DNA of 64,000 nucleotides from Lachnospiraceae bacterium. Lineage in GTDB: Bacteria > Bacillota > Clostridia > Lachnospirales > Lachnospiraceae. The DNA is taken from the NCBI GenBank assembly GCA_017626325.1, contig JAGAIZ010000043.1, positions 1 to 64,000 of the forward strand, written 5' to 3'. Made by a program: the position numbers and the translations under genes. The notes beneath the pieces are model-generated. The model saw only the letters and a program-made list of their open reading frames with translations, did not search any database and had not been told where the DNA came from. Every line of letters begins with the position of its first letter. The first letter of the stretch is position 1. Shown piece by piece: positions 18,091 through 26,038 of this stretch.

Positions 18091-18375
18091 ATGAAATATA
18101 GAGCAACCATGGGGGAAAGGCAAAGCAATAAAACAGCGCTGCGAAAAAGCATTATAATGCTCAAAACGGCGCTTACGCATCTGGTGATTGTATGCAGTCT
18201 CACATTTCTGGCCTTCCTTGTGCTGGACTATTATAATCCCCGGATGAATTTTGTGGGCAACAGCCTGTCCCGCAAGCTTCTGGCGGGATTCTGCCTGCTG
18301 TCTGTGATAAACAGTATCTGGCAGAACGCGGGGTGCGAGGGGGGAAACCGTGATGAAAGCCAATACTGTAACTAG
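18091..18375 (+). CDS. small membrane protein upstream of a sensor kinase
   Basis: 94 residues. A basic N terminus (about 1-30) is followed by a hydrophobic segment LVIVCSLTFLAFLVLDYY (about 38-55) and a second weaker one near LLAGFCLLSVINSIW. I do not recognise the family. AAGGAG lies about 14 bases before the ATG; a GTG at 18076 is another possible start. Its end overlaps the next gene by 23 bases, so it is translationally coupled to the kinase and may be an accessory sensor. It could also be a truncated membrane gene. Confidence 0.55.
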   Translation: MKYRATMGERQSNKTALRKSIIMLKTALTHLVIVCSLTFLAFLVLDYYNPRMNFVGNSLSRKLLAGFCLLSVINSIWQNAGCEGGNRDESQYCN

Positions 18376-19501
18376 AAGAATTTTCCGGTCAAATACCTTT
18401 ATGGTTATTGTGATGCTGGTGGCCTGGATGCTGATTAACGCTCTGTTTGTCAAAGGATACTGGGAATTCGTGGAGAGAGAACTGGCGAATTCTGCGGAAT
18501 CCGTTCTGGCTGCGGAAGACATCGAGGAACTGGTCCGGGAATTTACGATGCGGCGTAATGAGTTCCTGTTATTGTTTGCTGCGGACTGTGTACTTTGCGT
18601 CGGGGTGTTAATCCTGGTCAGCCGTTTTTTTACAAGTAATCTGACAGCCCATATCATGGAGCCTCTGCAGGCTTTGGCGGAAGGGGCGGAGCGGGTCAGA
18701 AACGGCGAGCTGACGCAGCCGATAACCTACCGGGGAGCGGCGGAATTTGAGAATGTGTGCGATACCTTTAATGATATGCAGAGTCATATACTGGAAGAGA
18801 GGGAGAAAAACCGGAAATACGAGAAAGCCCGGACTGATATGATAGCAGGTATCTCTCATGACCTTCGCACGCCGCTGACTGCCGTGCGGGGTTCTGTGAA
18901 GGGGCTTCTGGACGGCGTGGCGTCAGACCCGGCTGCGCAGCGGCGCTTTCTGCAGACGGCATATCGCAGGACGGGAGACATGGATATGCTGCTAAACAGG
19001 TTGTTTTATTTGTCCAAGCTGGAATCGGGCAATATGCCTATTTGCCTGCAAAGGCTGGAAATCGGGGAGTTTCTCAGTTGTTACGGACAGAGAAAGCAGG
19101 AGATTCTTAAAGAGCGGGAGGAGTCGCTTCAGGTGGAGACGGGCGGTATTTTGGTGCACGTATCCGCAGACCCGGAGGAGCTTTGCAGAGTGTTTGATAA
19201 TCTGGTGGAGAACAGCAGGAAGTACAGCGAAGCGAAGCCTCTTTGTATGAAGCTTGTGCTGATGAGGACGCCGAAGGGCGTGGGGATCCGATTCTCTGAC
19301 AACGGCGTTGGTGTTCCGGAGGCAAAACTGCCGTTTCTGTTTGATGAATTTTATCGTGTGGATGAATCCAGAAACCGGAAGGATGGAAACGGGCTGGGAC
19401 TTTATATTGTGAAATATCTGATGGAGGCCATGGGCGGCAGCGTCCGGGCCAGGAATCAGGGCGGACTTGTGATTGAGATGGAGCTGCCGGTCAAAGAGTG
19501 A
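18353..19501 (+). CDS. sensor histidine kinase with HAMP domain
   Basis: 382 residues. Two membrane segments (about 15-34 and 72-92) flank a short outer loop. A HAMP domain (about 95-150) leads to the HisKA phosphoacceptor H169 in AGISHDLRTPLTAVRGS. The ATPase boxes are FDNLVENSRKYS, SDNGVGVPE, FDEFYRVDESR and GNGLGLYIVKYLMEAMGG. GAGGGGGG lies before the GTG/ATG pair at 18350/18353. It is the partner of the regulator that starts 47 bases downstream. Confidence 0.92.
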   Translation: MKANTVTRRIFRSNTFMVIVMLVAWMLINALFVKGYWEFVERELANSAESVLAAEDIEELVREFTMRRNEFLLLFAADCVLCVGVLILVSRFFTSNLTAHIMEPLQALAEGAERVRNGELTQPITYRGAAEFENVCDTFNDMQSHILEEREKNRKYEKARTDMIAGISHDLRTPLTAVRGSVKGLLDGVASDPAAQRRFLQTAYRRTGDMDMLLNRLFYLSKLESGNMPICLQRLEIGEFLSCYGQRKQEILKEREESLQVETGGILVHVSADPEELCRVFDNLVENSRKYSEAKPLCMKLVLMRTPKGVGIRFSDNGVGVPEAKLPFLFDEFYRVDESRNRKDGNGLGLYIVKYLMEAMGGSVRARNQGGLVIEMELPVKE

Positions 19502-19547
19502 GACGGCGGCATTGAGCAGGAATAAATCTGCTGATACGGAGGAAAGC

Positions 19548-20249
19548 ATGGCAGAGGGCAGAAAAATATTGATTGTAGAAGATGATGCGGATATCAGCAT
19601 GGTGGAGGAAGCGTATTTGCAGTCTGCCGGATTCCGGACGAGAATCGTGGAGGACGGAGCGCAGGTTGCGGCGGCGCTTGCGGAGGAAACTTTTGACTTG
19701 ATTTTGCTGGATTTGATGCTGCCGGGCAGAAGCGGCTATGATATCTGCAGGGATATCCGGGATAAGGTGGACATCCCCATTCTGATGGTTACCGCCAGAA
19801 CGGAGACTCTGGATAAAATACGAGGACTGGGATTGGGCGCCGACGATTACATCACCAAGCCCTTCGATCCGGCGGAACTGGTAGCGAGAGTCAGTGCCAA
19901 TCTGCGCCAGTATGACAGGATGCAGGGCAGTAAGAAAACGGAAGAACCGGAGGAAATACGGATTGGCGATCTGCGGATTCTGCCGGAGAGCTGGAAGGCG
20001 TATAAGGGCGGGCAGGAAATCAGGTTTCCCAACAGAGAGTTTGAACTTCTGAAATTTCTTGCCAGTAACCCGAATATCGTCTTTTCCAGGGAACAGCTTT
20101 TTGAGAAAATCTGGGGATATGATTATGTGGGGGACAGCGCCACAGTGATGGTGCATATTAACCGCATCCGGGAGAAAATCGAGGAGGACAGTAAGAATCC
20201 GAAGATTCTGGAGACCGTATGGGGAGCGGGGTATCGATTGAACAAATAA
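19548..20249 (+). CDS. OmpR-family response regulator
   Basis: 233 residues. The receiver has acidic residues in VEDDADIS, phosphoacceptor D55 in LLDLMLPGRSGYD and Lys in YITKPFDP. The winged-helix domain ends ETVWGAGYRLNK. GGAGG precedes the ATG at 19548. It ends just before TTTGTTTAG-type sites and the DUF368 gene, which is a natural candidate target. Confidence 0.93.
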   Translation: MAEGRKILIVEDDADISMVEEAYLQSAGFRTRIVEDGAQVAAALAEETFDLILLDLMLPGRSGYDICRDIRDKVDIPILMVTARTETLDKIRGLGLGADDYITKPFDPAELVARVSANLRQYDRMQGSKKTEEPEEIRIGDLRILPESWKAYKGGQEIRFPNREFELLKFLASNPNIVFSREQLFEKIWGYDYVGDSATVMVHINRIREKIEEDSKNPKILETVWGAGYRLNK

Positions 20250-20253
20250 AAAA

Positions 20254-20306
20254 TTTAACTTTTGTTTAGAAACAGCCTTCCTGTTTGTTTAACGCGGCTT
20301 GTTAAG
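20254..20306 (+). promoter_or_regulatory. TTTGTTTAG/TTTGTTTAA sites before the DUF368 gene
   Basis: TTTGTTTAG at 20261 and TTTGTTTAA at 20284 lie 23 bases apart. A weaker TTTAAC precedes at 20254, and a GTTAAG follows at 20301 within a possible -10 region (TAAGAT). The motif matches the sites at 16735-16776. Operator function is inferred. Confidence 0.45.
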
Positions 20307-20340
20307 ATAAGCGCAGAAAACAGACAGGAGGGCTTTTTTT

Positions 20341-21270
20341 ATGTTACAGGAAGGAATCAATGGATTCAGTATGGCGCTGGCGGACAGCGTGCCGGGGGTA
20401 TCCGGCGGAACAGTCGCGTTTATTATGGGGTTTTACGACCGGTTTATCGGATCGATTCATGGGCTTGCCTTTGGAAAAGGAAAAGAACGGAAGGAAGCGG
20501 CGGTGTATCTGCTAAAGCTGGGCGCAGGCTGGGTCGTGGGCATGGCGCTTTCGGCGATGGTGCTGTCAGTCTTGTTCGAGCGGTACATTTATATCGTCAG
20601 TTCCTTGTTTATCGGCTTCATCGTGGGCTCTGTTCCGCTCATTGTCAGGGAGGAGAAGGATAGCCTGCGGGAACCGGGAATGGGGCTTTTCTTCGGCTCT
20701 CTTGGCATGACGGCGGTGGCGGGCATTACGTGGCTGAACGGAAGCGCGGGCACAATGACAGTGGATTTGGGCCAGCTTTCCGTGGGTACGGTGGTGCGGC
20801 TTTTCCTCTACGGGATGATTGCCATCTGCGCCATGTTTCTTCCGGGCATATCCGGTTCCACGCTGCTTTTGATTTTTGGGGCATATATGCCGGTGATGAC
20901 GGCAATTAAAGGCATGTTGTCTATGGAGCTGTCTTATCTGCCCGGCCTGTGTATCTTCGGCTGCGGCATTGTGGCGGGGGCGCTGACGACAGTCAGGGTG
21001 ATTCGGATATGCCTGGACAAGTACCGCTCCCAGACTGTGTGGACGATTATCGGCATGATGATGGGGTCCCTGTATGCTGTCGTCATGGGACCGACTACGC
21101 TGGAGACGCCGCAGGCAGCGCTTAGTATAGGAAGCTTCCATATTCCGGCGGCAGCAGCAGGTGTGTTGTTGGTGCTTGGTATGCAGAAGATGAAGGAGAA
21201 GAATGAAGAAAAGGAAAAGCAGAAAGCGCGGCGGACGGCAGGAGAAGGAATGCAGAAGCAGAGGAATTGA
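20341..21270 (+). CDS. DUF368 membrane protein, polyprenyl-phosphate transporter candidate (PopT-like)
   Basis: 309 residues with eight or more hydrophobic segments. The family signatures are GFSMALADSVPGVSGGTVAFIMGFYD near the N terminus and the related CAMFLPGISGSTLLLIFGAY in the second half, an internal duplication. DUF368 proteins have been reported to return undecaprenyl phosphate across the membrane for wall synthesis. A Lys/Glu-rich cytoplasmic tail ends the protein. AGGAGG lies about ten bases before the ATG. The glycosyltransferase gene follows and is consistent with a lipid-carrier role. Confidence 0.85.
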   Translation: MLQEGINGFSMALADSVPGVSGGTVAFIMGFYDRFIGSIHGLAFGKGKERKEAAVYLLKLGAGWVVGMALSAMVLSVLFERYIYIVSSLFIGFIVGSVPLIVREEKDSLREPGMGLFFGSLGMTAVAGITWLNGSAGTMTVDLGQLSVGTVVRLFLYGMIAICAMFLPGISGSTLLLIFGAYMPVMTAIKGMLSMELSYLPGLCIFGCGIVAGALTTVRVIRICLDKYRSQTVWTIIGMMMGSLYAVVMGPTTLETPQAALSIGSFHIPAAAAGVLLVLGMQKMKEKNEEKEKQKARRTAGEGMQKQRN

Positions 21271-21327
21271 GAATCGGCAAAGAGAACATCAGGCAGGAGG
21301 AGCCAGGCTGCAGTAAGGAGGAAAAAT

Positions 21328-22356
21328 ATGCAGGTCGTAGTCATACCGGCTTATCAGCCGGACGAAACATTGCTGGGCATTGCCAATCAGCTTTGGGAAC
21401 GGGGCTGTCGGATTATTGTGGTAGACGACGGCAGCGGCGAGACATACCGCCGGATATTTGACCGGGCGGCAGATATCTGTACAATATTAAGGCATAGTCA
21501 GAACCGGGGCAAAGGAGCGGCGATTAAGACAGCCCTTGCCTATATTCAGACAGAAGTGCCGGAGGCCGAAATCATCGGTATTATGGATGCGGACGGACAG
21601 CATCTTGCGGAGGACATGAGCAGGCTGTTTGCCTGTGCGAAGATTAGACCCGGGAGTCTGGTGCTTGGCGTGCGTACGGTGGGAAAGGATATGCCCTTGA
21701 AATCCAGACTGGGGAACCGGATTACGAGAATGGTCTTTGGGCTTGTCAGCGGCGTCTGGGTATCGGATACCCAGACCGGGCTGCGCGCCTTTGACGCAGG
21801 GCTCATAAATAAGCTGCTCGCCGTTTCGGGAGAGCGGTATGAATATGAGATGAATGTGCTGATGGCAGCGGCGAAAGGAGGCATTCCCATAGAAGAAGTG
21901 GAGATTCAGACTATCTACCACGATCGGGACAATTCCTGCTCCCATTTCCGGGTTGTGAAGGACTCTTTCAGAATCTATAAGGATATTCTGAAATTTACCT
22001 TATCGTCCTTTTCCAGCTTCGTGGTGGATTACGTGCTGTTTACGCTGATGATGCTTGTACTGCCTCATACGGCAGTCTGGGTGTTTGCGGCGAATCTGCT
22101 CGCTAGAGTCATCAGCGCTTTCTATAACTACAGCATGAATTGCCGTTTCGTGTTCTGCACGGACAGTAAATTCGGCACGGCAGCGGAATACTTCGGCCTG
22201 GCGGCGGTGATTTTCCTGTTAAATGTGCTGATTCTGGAGACGCTGGTGCAGCTTCTGTATGTTCCCGTATATCCGGCGAAACTGCTGACAGAGTGCCTTT
22301 TGTTCTGCATCAGCTTCCTGATCCAGAATTATGTTATTTTCCGCAAAGGAAAATGA
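21328..22356 (+). CDS. GT2 glycosyltransferase fused to a GtrA-like membrane domain
   Basis: 342 residues. The N-terminal GT2 domain (about 1-215) has VVIPAYQPDE, IIVVDDGSG, NRGKGAAIKTAL and the metal motif IMDADGQH, as in dolichol/polyprenyl-phosphate sugar transferases. The C-terminal part (about 220-342) has four membrane segments of the GtrA family, ending QNYVIFRKGK. The pair is typical for making or moving polyprenyl-phosphate-linked sugars for wall decoration. AAGGAGG precedes the ATG. The polyprenyl-phosphate carrier candidate is directly upstream. Confidence 0.88.
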   Translation: MQVVVIPAYQPDETLLGIANQLWERGCRIIVVDDGSGETYRRIFDRAADICTILRHSQNRGKGAAIKTALAYIQTEVPEAEIIGIMDADGQHLAEDMSRLFACAKIRPGSLVLGVRTVGKDMPLKSRLGNRITRMVFGLVSGVWVSDTQTGLRAFDAGLINKLLAVSGERYEYEMNVLMAAAKGGIPIEEVEIQTIYHDRDNSCSHFRVVKDSFRIYKDILKFTLSSFSSFVVDYVLFTLMMLVLPHTAVWVFAANLLARVISAFYNYSMNCRFVFCTDSKFGTAAEYFGLAAVIFLLNVLILETLVQLLYVPVYPAKLLTECLLFCISFLIQNYVIFRKGK

Positions 22357-22437
22357 GAATTTGGGTCGGCATGATTTCTGCACCGCAAAACTGCTGCATA
22401 TACTATATGGCAAGAGCAGATAAAGGCTGGACGAAGC

Positions 22438-23154
22438 ATGGGCGTGAGAGGCAAAATGATTGCAGGCGCGGCGTTATTGGTTGCGGTAATAGCGGCCGGA
22501 ACTGCGGGAATGGTATCCTGCAGAGATAAAATTATTAATGTTATGAATGATATAACGGATGTTATGTATAGAGAGGAACAGGAAACGGACATAATGAATA
22601 AGCCTAAAATTGCGCTTACCTTTGACGACGGTCCGCATCCTTATTATACAGAGCAGCTCTTAGAGGGCTTAAAAGAGCGTGATGTCAAAGTCACGTTCTT
22701 TATTACGGGAGAAAATGCGGAAGCTTATCCCGAGATCGTGCAGGAAATGCATGAGGACGGACACCTGATTGGCAACCACACGTATCATCATACCCAGCTT
22801 AATGCAGGCAACGCGGAAGCCTTCAAGCAGGAAATTGTGAAGACCAATGAAGTGATTCGTAAGCTGACCGGAGAGGATACCATCTATGTCCGTCCGCCCT
22901 ACGGAAGCTGGAACAAGGAGTTTGAGAAGGAACTTAACATGTTTCCGGTGCTCTGGACGATAGATCCCCTGGACTGGTGCAGCAGCGATGCCTCCTGTAT
23001 TGTAAGGACAGTTTGTGCCAAGGTGGGAGAAAACGATATCATTCTCATGCACGACCAGTATAAAACGAGTGTGACTGCGGCGCTTGCAGTCGTGGATGAA
23101 CTGACAGCGCAGGGGTATGAGTTTGTGACGGTGGAGGAGCTGCTGTTTGATTAG
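22438..23154 (+). CDS. NodB-type polysaccharide deacetylase (CE4), membrane-anchored
   Basis: 238 residues. An N-terminal hydrophobic segment (about 7-27) leads into the CE4 domain. MT1 is LTFDDGPHPYYTEQL, MT2 (zinc) GNHTYHHTQL, MT3 RPPYGSWN, and later motifs are IDPLDWCSSD and IILMHDQYKT. Such enzymes remove N-acetyl groups from peptidoglycan or a surface polysaccharide and protect against lysozyme. It is third in the DUF368-GT2 unit. No terminator is obvious before the next promoter at 23224. Confidence 0.88.
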   Translation: MGVRGKMIAGAALLVAVIAAGTAGMVSCRDKIINVMNDITDVMYREEQETDIMNKPKIALTFDDGPHPYYTEQLLEGLKERDVKVTFFITGENAEAYPEIVQEMHEDGHLIGNHTYHHTQLNAGNAEAFKQEIVKTNEVIRKLTGEDTIYVRPPYGSWNKEFEKELNMFPVLWTIDPLDWCSSDASCIVRTVCAKVGENDIILMHDQYKTSVTAALAVVDELTAQGYEFVTVEELLFD

Positions 23155-23223
23155 TAATTAATGATAAAAGGTACAATGTTTTATATAATTTCAAAAAAAA
23201 TCAAACAGAAAAGGGCATAATTC

Positions 23224-23252
23224 TTGACTAACTACATATAGATATGTTATAT
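23224..23252 (+). promoter_or_regulatory. strong promoter of the type III antitoxin RNA
   Basis: TTGACT (23224-23229), 17 bases, TTATAT (23247-23252). Spacing is ideal, and transcription would begin near 23259, just before the RNA repeats. Confidence 0.75.
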
Positions 23253-23258
23253 TCTTTT

Positions 23259-23386
23259 TAGAAGAATAGCTCATAGAACGTGAGTTTAAAGAAAGTTCAA
23301 TAGAAGATTTGGTCATAGAGCGTGACCAAGTAAAACAAAAGGAAAGCTCACTGAGAAGACAACTCCTGTTTACAGGAGTTGTTTTC
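23259..23386 (+). ncRNA. repeat antitoxin RNA of a type III toxin-antitoxin system (CptI-like)
   Basis: Two repeats with a period of about 42 bases: unit 1 at 23261-23302 and unit 2 at 23303-23345. Each starts GAAGA and holds a small hairpin around TCATAGA(A/G)CGTGA, with compensating changes: CTCA/TGAG in unit 1, GGTCA/TGACC in unit 2. A partial third element, GCTCACTGAG, follows. A-rich linkers fill the rest, as needed for pseudoknots in known type III antitoxins. The RNA has its own promoter and ends at a terminator just before the toxin gene, the defining layout. From memory, CptI antitoxins have about two repeats of 40-45 bases, which fits. Confidence 0.75.
23359..23386 (+). terminator. 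terminator between antitoxin RNA and toxin gene
   Basis: A perfect 10 bp stem, ACAACTCCTG/CAGGAGTTGT, with a TTTA loop is followed by TTTTCC. In type III systems this leaky terminator sets the ratio of antitoxin RNA to toxin message. Confidence 0.88.
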
Positions 23387-23401
23387 CGTTAGGAGAAGAA
23401 A

Positions 23402-23842
23402 ATGGCAAAAGAAAAACGGTTTATTTTTCTCTCAGATGATTTTTACCAGGCATATCCTTCTGCACAGTATCCGGAAATGGAGCAGAAGAAAACACGTCCC
23501 TATATACAGGTGATTGTGGAAATAAATGGGGTTAAGTTTGCTATTCCGCTAAGGTCAGACATCCATCATCCTCATGTCTTGTGGACGGATAAGGAGAATC
23601 ATTGTGGAGTGGATTTTTCCAAGGCAGTTGTCATTGCAGATGATACATTTGTGGATATGGAAAGAGAACCGCATTTAAGGCAGAATGAATTTGATGCTCT
23701 GAGAGGAAAAGATTTTAAAATAAAACAAAAAATGGAAAAATACATAAAAAAGTATAAGCAGGCGAAAGAAAACCCGAAGGATCCAATTAACGGAACTTTA
23801 TTAAAGTATTCTACGTTACAGTATTTTGAAAAATATTTGTAG
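23402..23842 (+). CDS. type III toxin, ToxN/AbiQ-superfamily endoribonuclease (CptN/TenpN-like)
   Basis: 146 residues, a normal length. The N terminus reads RFIFLSDDFYQAYPS. The superfamily core is RPYIQVIVEINGVKFAIPLR, followed by HHPHVLWTD and DFSKAVVIAD; the C-terminal half is a Lys-rich helix region (KIKQKMEKYIKKYKQAKEN). ToxN-family toxins cut mRNA at specific sites and are held inactive by the repeat RNA in a protein-RNA assembly; several give phage abortive infection. The wording of the core is closer to CptN/TenpN than to classical ToxN, but the subgroup is not certain. AGGAG lies six bases before the ATG, directly after the terminator. Confidence 0.82.
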   Translation: MAKEKRFIFLSDDFYQAYPSAQYPEMEQKKTRPYIQVIVEINGVKFAIPLRSDIHHPHVLWTDKENHCGVDFSKAVVIADDTFVDMEREPHLRQNEFDALRGKDFKIKQKMEKYIKKYKQAKENPKDPINGTLLKYSTLQYFEKYL

Positions 23843-23941
23843 GGAAGCAGACCAGCAATAGAATGAATGGAGATAAGAGCCATTCGATACAGAGTAACCG
23901 CATGGAAAGCATTAAGTGGAGCGGATTACCGAGTATGAAAT

Positions 23942-24237
23942 GGAGCAGATGTTCTATGTGATCGACTGCTGCGGCAGCAGCCGGAAACCTATGTTGTTTT
24001 CATAACTGAGAACGACGTGATGGGGAAAGGGAAACCTTTTTCAAAGAAAACGAGGAGGGAATCGCAGTCATGCGTAAGGCTATGGAAGATATGAGAAACC
24101 ATACGCTTAAAGAGGACATGATGGAAGTTGCGCTTCGTATGTTGAAAGTTGGGAAATATGCCCTGGATGAGATCGTTTCTATTTATGGACGTTCTTTTGA
24201 CGAAGTAAAGAAACTCAATGCAGATAAAACAGCATAA
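23942..24237 (+). pseudogene. decayed Rpn/PD-(D/E)XK nuclease-family (transposase-like) gene
   Basis: Frame 2 around 23975-24040 encodes PETYVVFITENDVMGKGKPF, the conserved core strand of the Rpn/PDDEXK transposase-like family. Frame 1 then encodes FFKENEEGIAVMRKAMEDMR and continues to LRMLKVGKYALDEIVSIYG, the family C terminus, stopping at 24237. The start is missing, about 50 residues are deleted between the two parts, and the frame shifts near 24035. The last 55 codons from the ATG at 24070 are open, but I see no reason to call them a gene. Confidence 0.65.
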
Positions 24238-24253
24238 GCAACCGTATTCACAC

Positions 24254-24292
24254 AGGCTGAGAATCTGGAAACAGGTTCCCAGCCTTATTTTT
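24254..24292 (+). terminator. Rho-independent terminator after the remnant
   Basis: A 14 bp stem with one mismatch, AGGCTGAGAATCTG against CAGGTTCCCAGCCT, has a GAAA loop and is followed by TATTTTTTG. Confidence 0.85.
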
Positions 24293-24484
24293 TGCTCTAA
24301 ATGTAAATATTCTGTGAACATGATTAAAAAGTCCTTTACAAATCGTCTTCGGGATGATGAGGCATTATGAACTGCTGCTGATAAAATGTTGTAAAACCCC
24401 CATGCATTTGTGATATGATAGAAGATGCGTTGGAAGATACTGCGCGATTATCGGAGATTTTCAGAATAGGAGGAGTATGGACAG

Positions 24485-25732
24485 GTGGCACAGCAATATG
24501 ACGATGAAGCGGTACGCAGGGAAAGGCACAGGCAGCGGGTACAACAGATGCGGGCAGATAAGAGAAAGCAGATGCGCCGCCGCAGGCTTATGAAGAAGTT
24601 AGCGCCTTTGGCGGCTTTATTCCTTGCGGCAGTCCTTTTGATCTTTGGGGCGGTGCGGCTTATACGCCATATTGCAGGGGCCGGACAGGGCAGCAGTTCA
24701 GAGAGCATAGCAGAGACGGACGGCGGGTCTGGGGCTTTGGCAGAGCAGGACGGCAGCAGGCTGACAGGCGGAACAGGCGCAGACGGCGGAACCAGCACCG
24801 CGCCGGGAGAAGTGAGCGCGGATGGCGTGACGCCCCAAGAGTCCGCGGCAGGCGCGGATGGTATGGACGCCGCAGGGCACAACGGCACGGGAGAGAAGTC
24901 CTATCAGGCGCAGGAAACCTCCGGTACGGTGCTGCTTGGAGATACGTTGTCGTCGGGAGACGTCTTCTACAGCCAGTATGCGGTTCTGGTCGACGTGGAA
25001 GAGGGGCGTATTCTGGCGGAGCGAAACGCCCGTACAAGAATTGTTCCGGCATCCATGACGAAGATTCTGACGGTGCTTGTGGCGGCGGAACATATTGATG
25101 AGGCCGATCTGGATGATCCCTTCACGATGACGCTGGAAATCACAGATTACGCCTATGTGAACGACTGCAGCGCCGCCGGTTTCCTGGACGGGGAAGAAAT
25201 CACGGTGAGAGACTTGTTCTACGGAACAGTGCTTCCCTCCGGCGCGGATGCGGCGGTAGGTCTGGCAGTCTATGTGGCGGGCAGTCAGGAAGCCTTCGTG
25301 GAACTGATGAATGAGAAAGTGGAAGAACTGGGACTTTCCCAGACGACACATTTTACGAACTGCGCGGGTATTTATGATGACGACCATTATACGACGCCTT
25401 ACGATATGGCGATGATCATGGAGGCTGCCATGGACAACGAGATCTGCAGGGAAGTGATGGCAGCGCATAGATATACCACTTCGGCAACGGAGGAGCACCC
25501 CGAAGGAATAGACTTATCGAATCTGTTCCTGCGCCGCATAGAGGATAAGGAGGGCGGAGAGAAGGTGCTCTGCGCCAAGACCGGTTATGTGGTGCAGTCA
25601 GGACATTGTGCGGCAAGCTATGCGGTCGATGCGGACGGCAGAGGCTATGTCTGCGTCACGGCCAATGCCAACAGCAAATGGAGGCCGGTGGAAGACCATG
25701 CCAAATTGTACCGGCTGTACAGCGGCCTGTAA
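24485..25732 (+). CDS. D-alanyl-D-alanine carboxypeptidase (family S11)
   Basis: 415 residues. A basic N terminus (RRERHRQRVQQMRADKRKQM) precedes one membrane segment (about 38-58). A long Gly/Ala/Thr/Glu linker (about 65-150) leads to the S11 peptidase domain. The catalytic SxxK is PASMTKILT, the second motif region is LPSGADAAVG (Ala where Asn is usual in SGN), and the third motif is CAKTGYVVQSG. It trims pentapeptides on peptidoglycan outside the cell. The GTG at 24485 is the likely start, with AGGAGGAG seven bases upstream; the ATG at 24478 is out of frame. The change in SGN is worth noting but is tolerated in relatives. Confidence 0.88.
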   Translation: MAQQYDDEAVRRERHRQRVQQMRADKRKQMRRRRLMKKLAPLAALFLAAVLLIFGAVRLIRHIAGAGQGSSSESIAETDGGSGALAEQDGSRLTGGTGADGGTSTAPGEVSADGVTPQESAAGADGMDAAGHNGTGEKSYQAQETSGTVLLGDTLSSGDVFYSQYAVLVDVEEGRILAERNARTRIVPASMTKILTVLVAAEHIDEADLDDPFTMTLEITDYAYVNDCSAAGFLDGEEITVRDLFYGTVLPSGADAAVGLAVYVAGSQEAFVELMNEKVEELGLSQTTHFTNCAGIYDDDHYTTPYDMAMIMEAAMDNEICREVMAAHRYTTSATEEHPEGIDLSNLFLRRIEDKEGGEKVLCAKTGYVVQSGHCAASYAVDADGRGYVCVTANANSKWRPVEDHAKLYRLYSGL

Positions 25733-25753
25733 AGCTTGGCAGCCATGCCATTC

Positions 25754-25810
25754 ATAAGTTGTCGGATTGCATATGATTGACAAAAATATTTGTTATTCCC
25801 GACAACTTAT
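25754..25810. repeat. perfect 12 bp inverted repeat
   Basis: ATAAGTTGTCGG (25754-25765) and CCGACAACTTAT (25799-25810) enclose 33 bases. It lies 22 bases after the carboxypeptidase stop. It lacks a clean T-run, so a repeat element is as likely as a terminator. Confidence 0.7.
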
Positions 25811-25833
25811 TTCATGTCGGGCGTCCGCCCTAT

Positions 25834-25898
25834 AGAAATGATTGTACAAAATGCCCTTAGTGAGCAAGCTCCCACGGTCATTTCGAACAATCATTTCT
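25834..25898. repeat. second inverted repeat, 12 bp arms with inner symmetry
   Basis: AGAAATGATTGT (25834-25845) and ACAATCATTTCT (25887-25898) are perfect arms, and the next bases (AAATG / CATTT) continue the symmetry. A small GAGC/GCTC hairpin lies in the centre. With the repeat at 25754 it fills most of the 306-base gap before rarA and looks like a mobile palindromic unit. Confidence 0.7.
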
Positions 25899-25932
25899 GC
25901 ATGGCTGAACTGCTGATTCCAGAATATTATAT

Positions 25933-25961
25933 TTGCGTATATTCGTTATAAATGTTAAGAT
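25933..25961 (+). promoter_or_regulatory. probable promoter for rarA
   Basis: TTGCGT, 17 bases, TAAGAT. It lies about 80 bases before the rarA start in AT-rich sequence. Confidence 0.5.
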
Positions 25962-26038
25962 AGAAAATATATATGTTAAAATTGTGTTACTAAATATTAC
26001 GAAAACAGAAAGAAACGCTATAAAGGACAATAGAAATC

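Noticed and set aside
17841..18203. minus-strand frame through the 18 bp repeats encoding a six-residue repeat
   Set aside because: The repeat period alone keeps the frame open; no ribosome site or signal sequence.
23261..23345. antitoxin repeats as CRISPR or as a riboswitch
   Set aside because: No spacers; the order promoter-repeats-terminator-toxin explains them better than ligand sensing.
24070..24237. 55-codon open frame as a real gene or antitoxin
   Set aside because: It matches only the C terminus of the Rpn family and lies after a frameshifted core, so it is decay.
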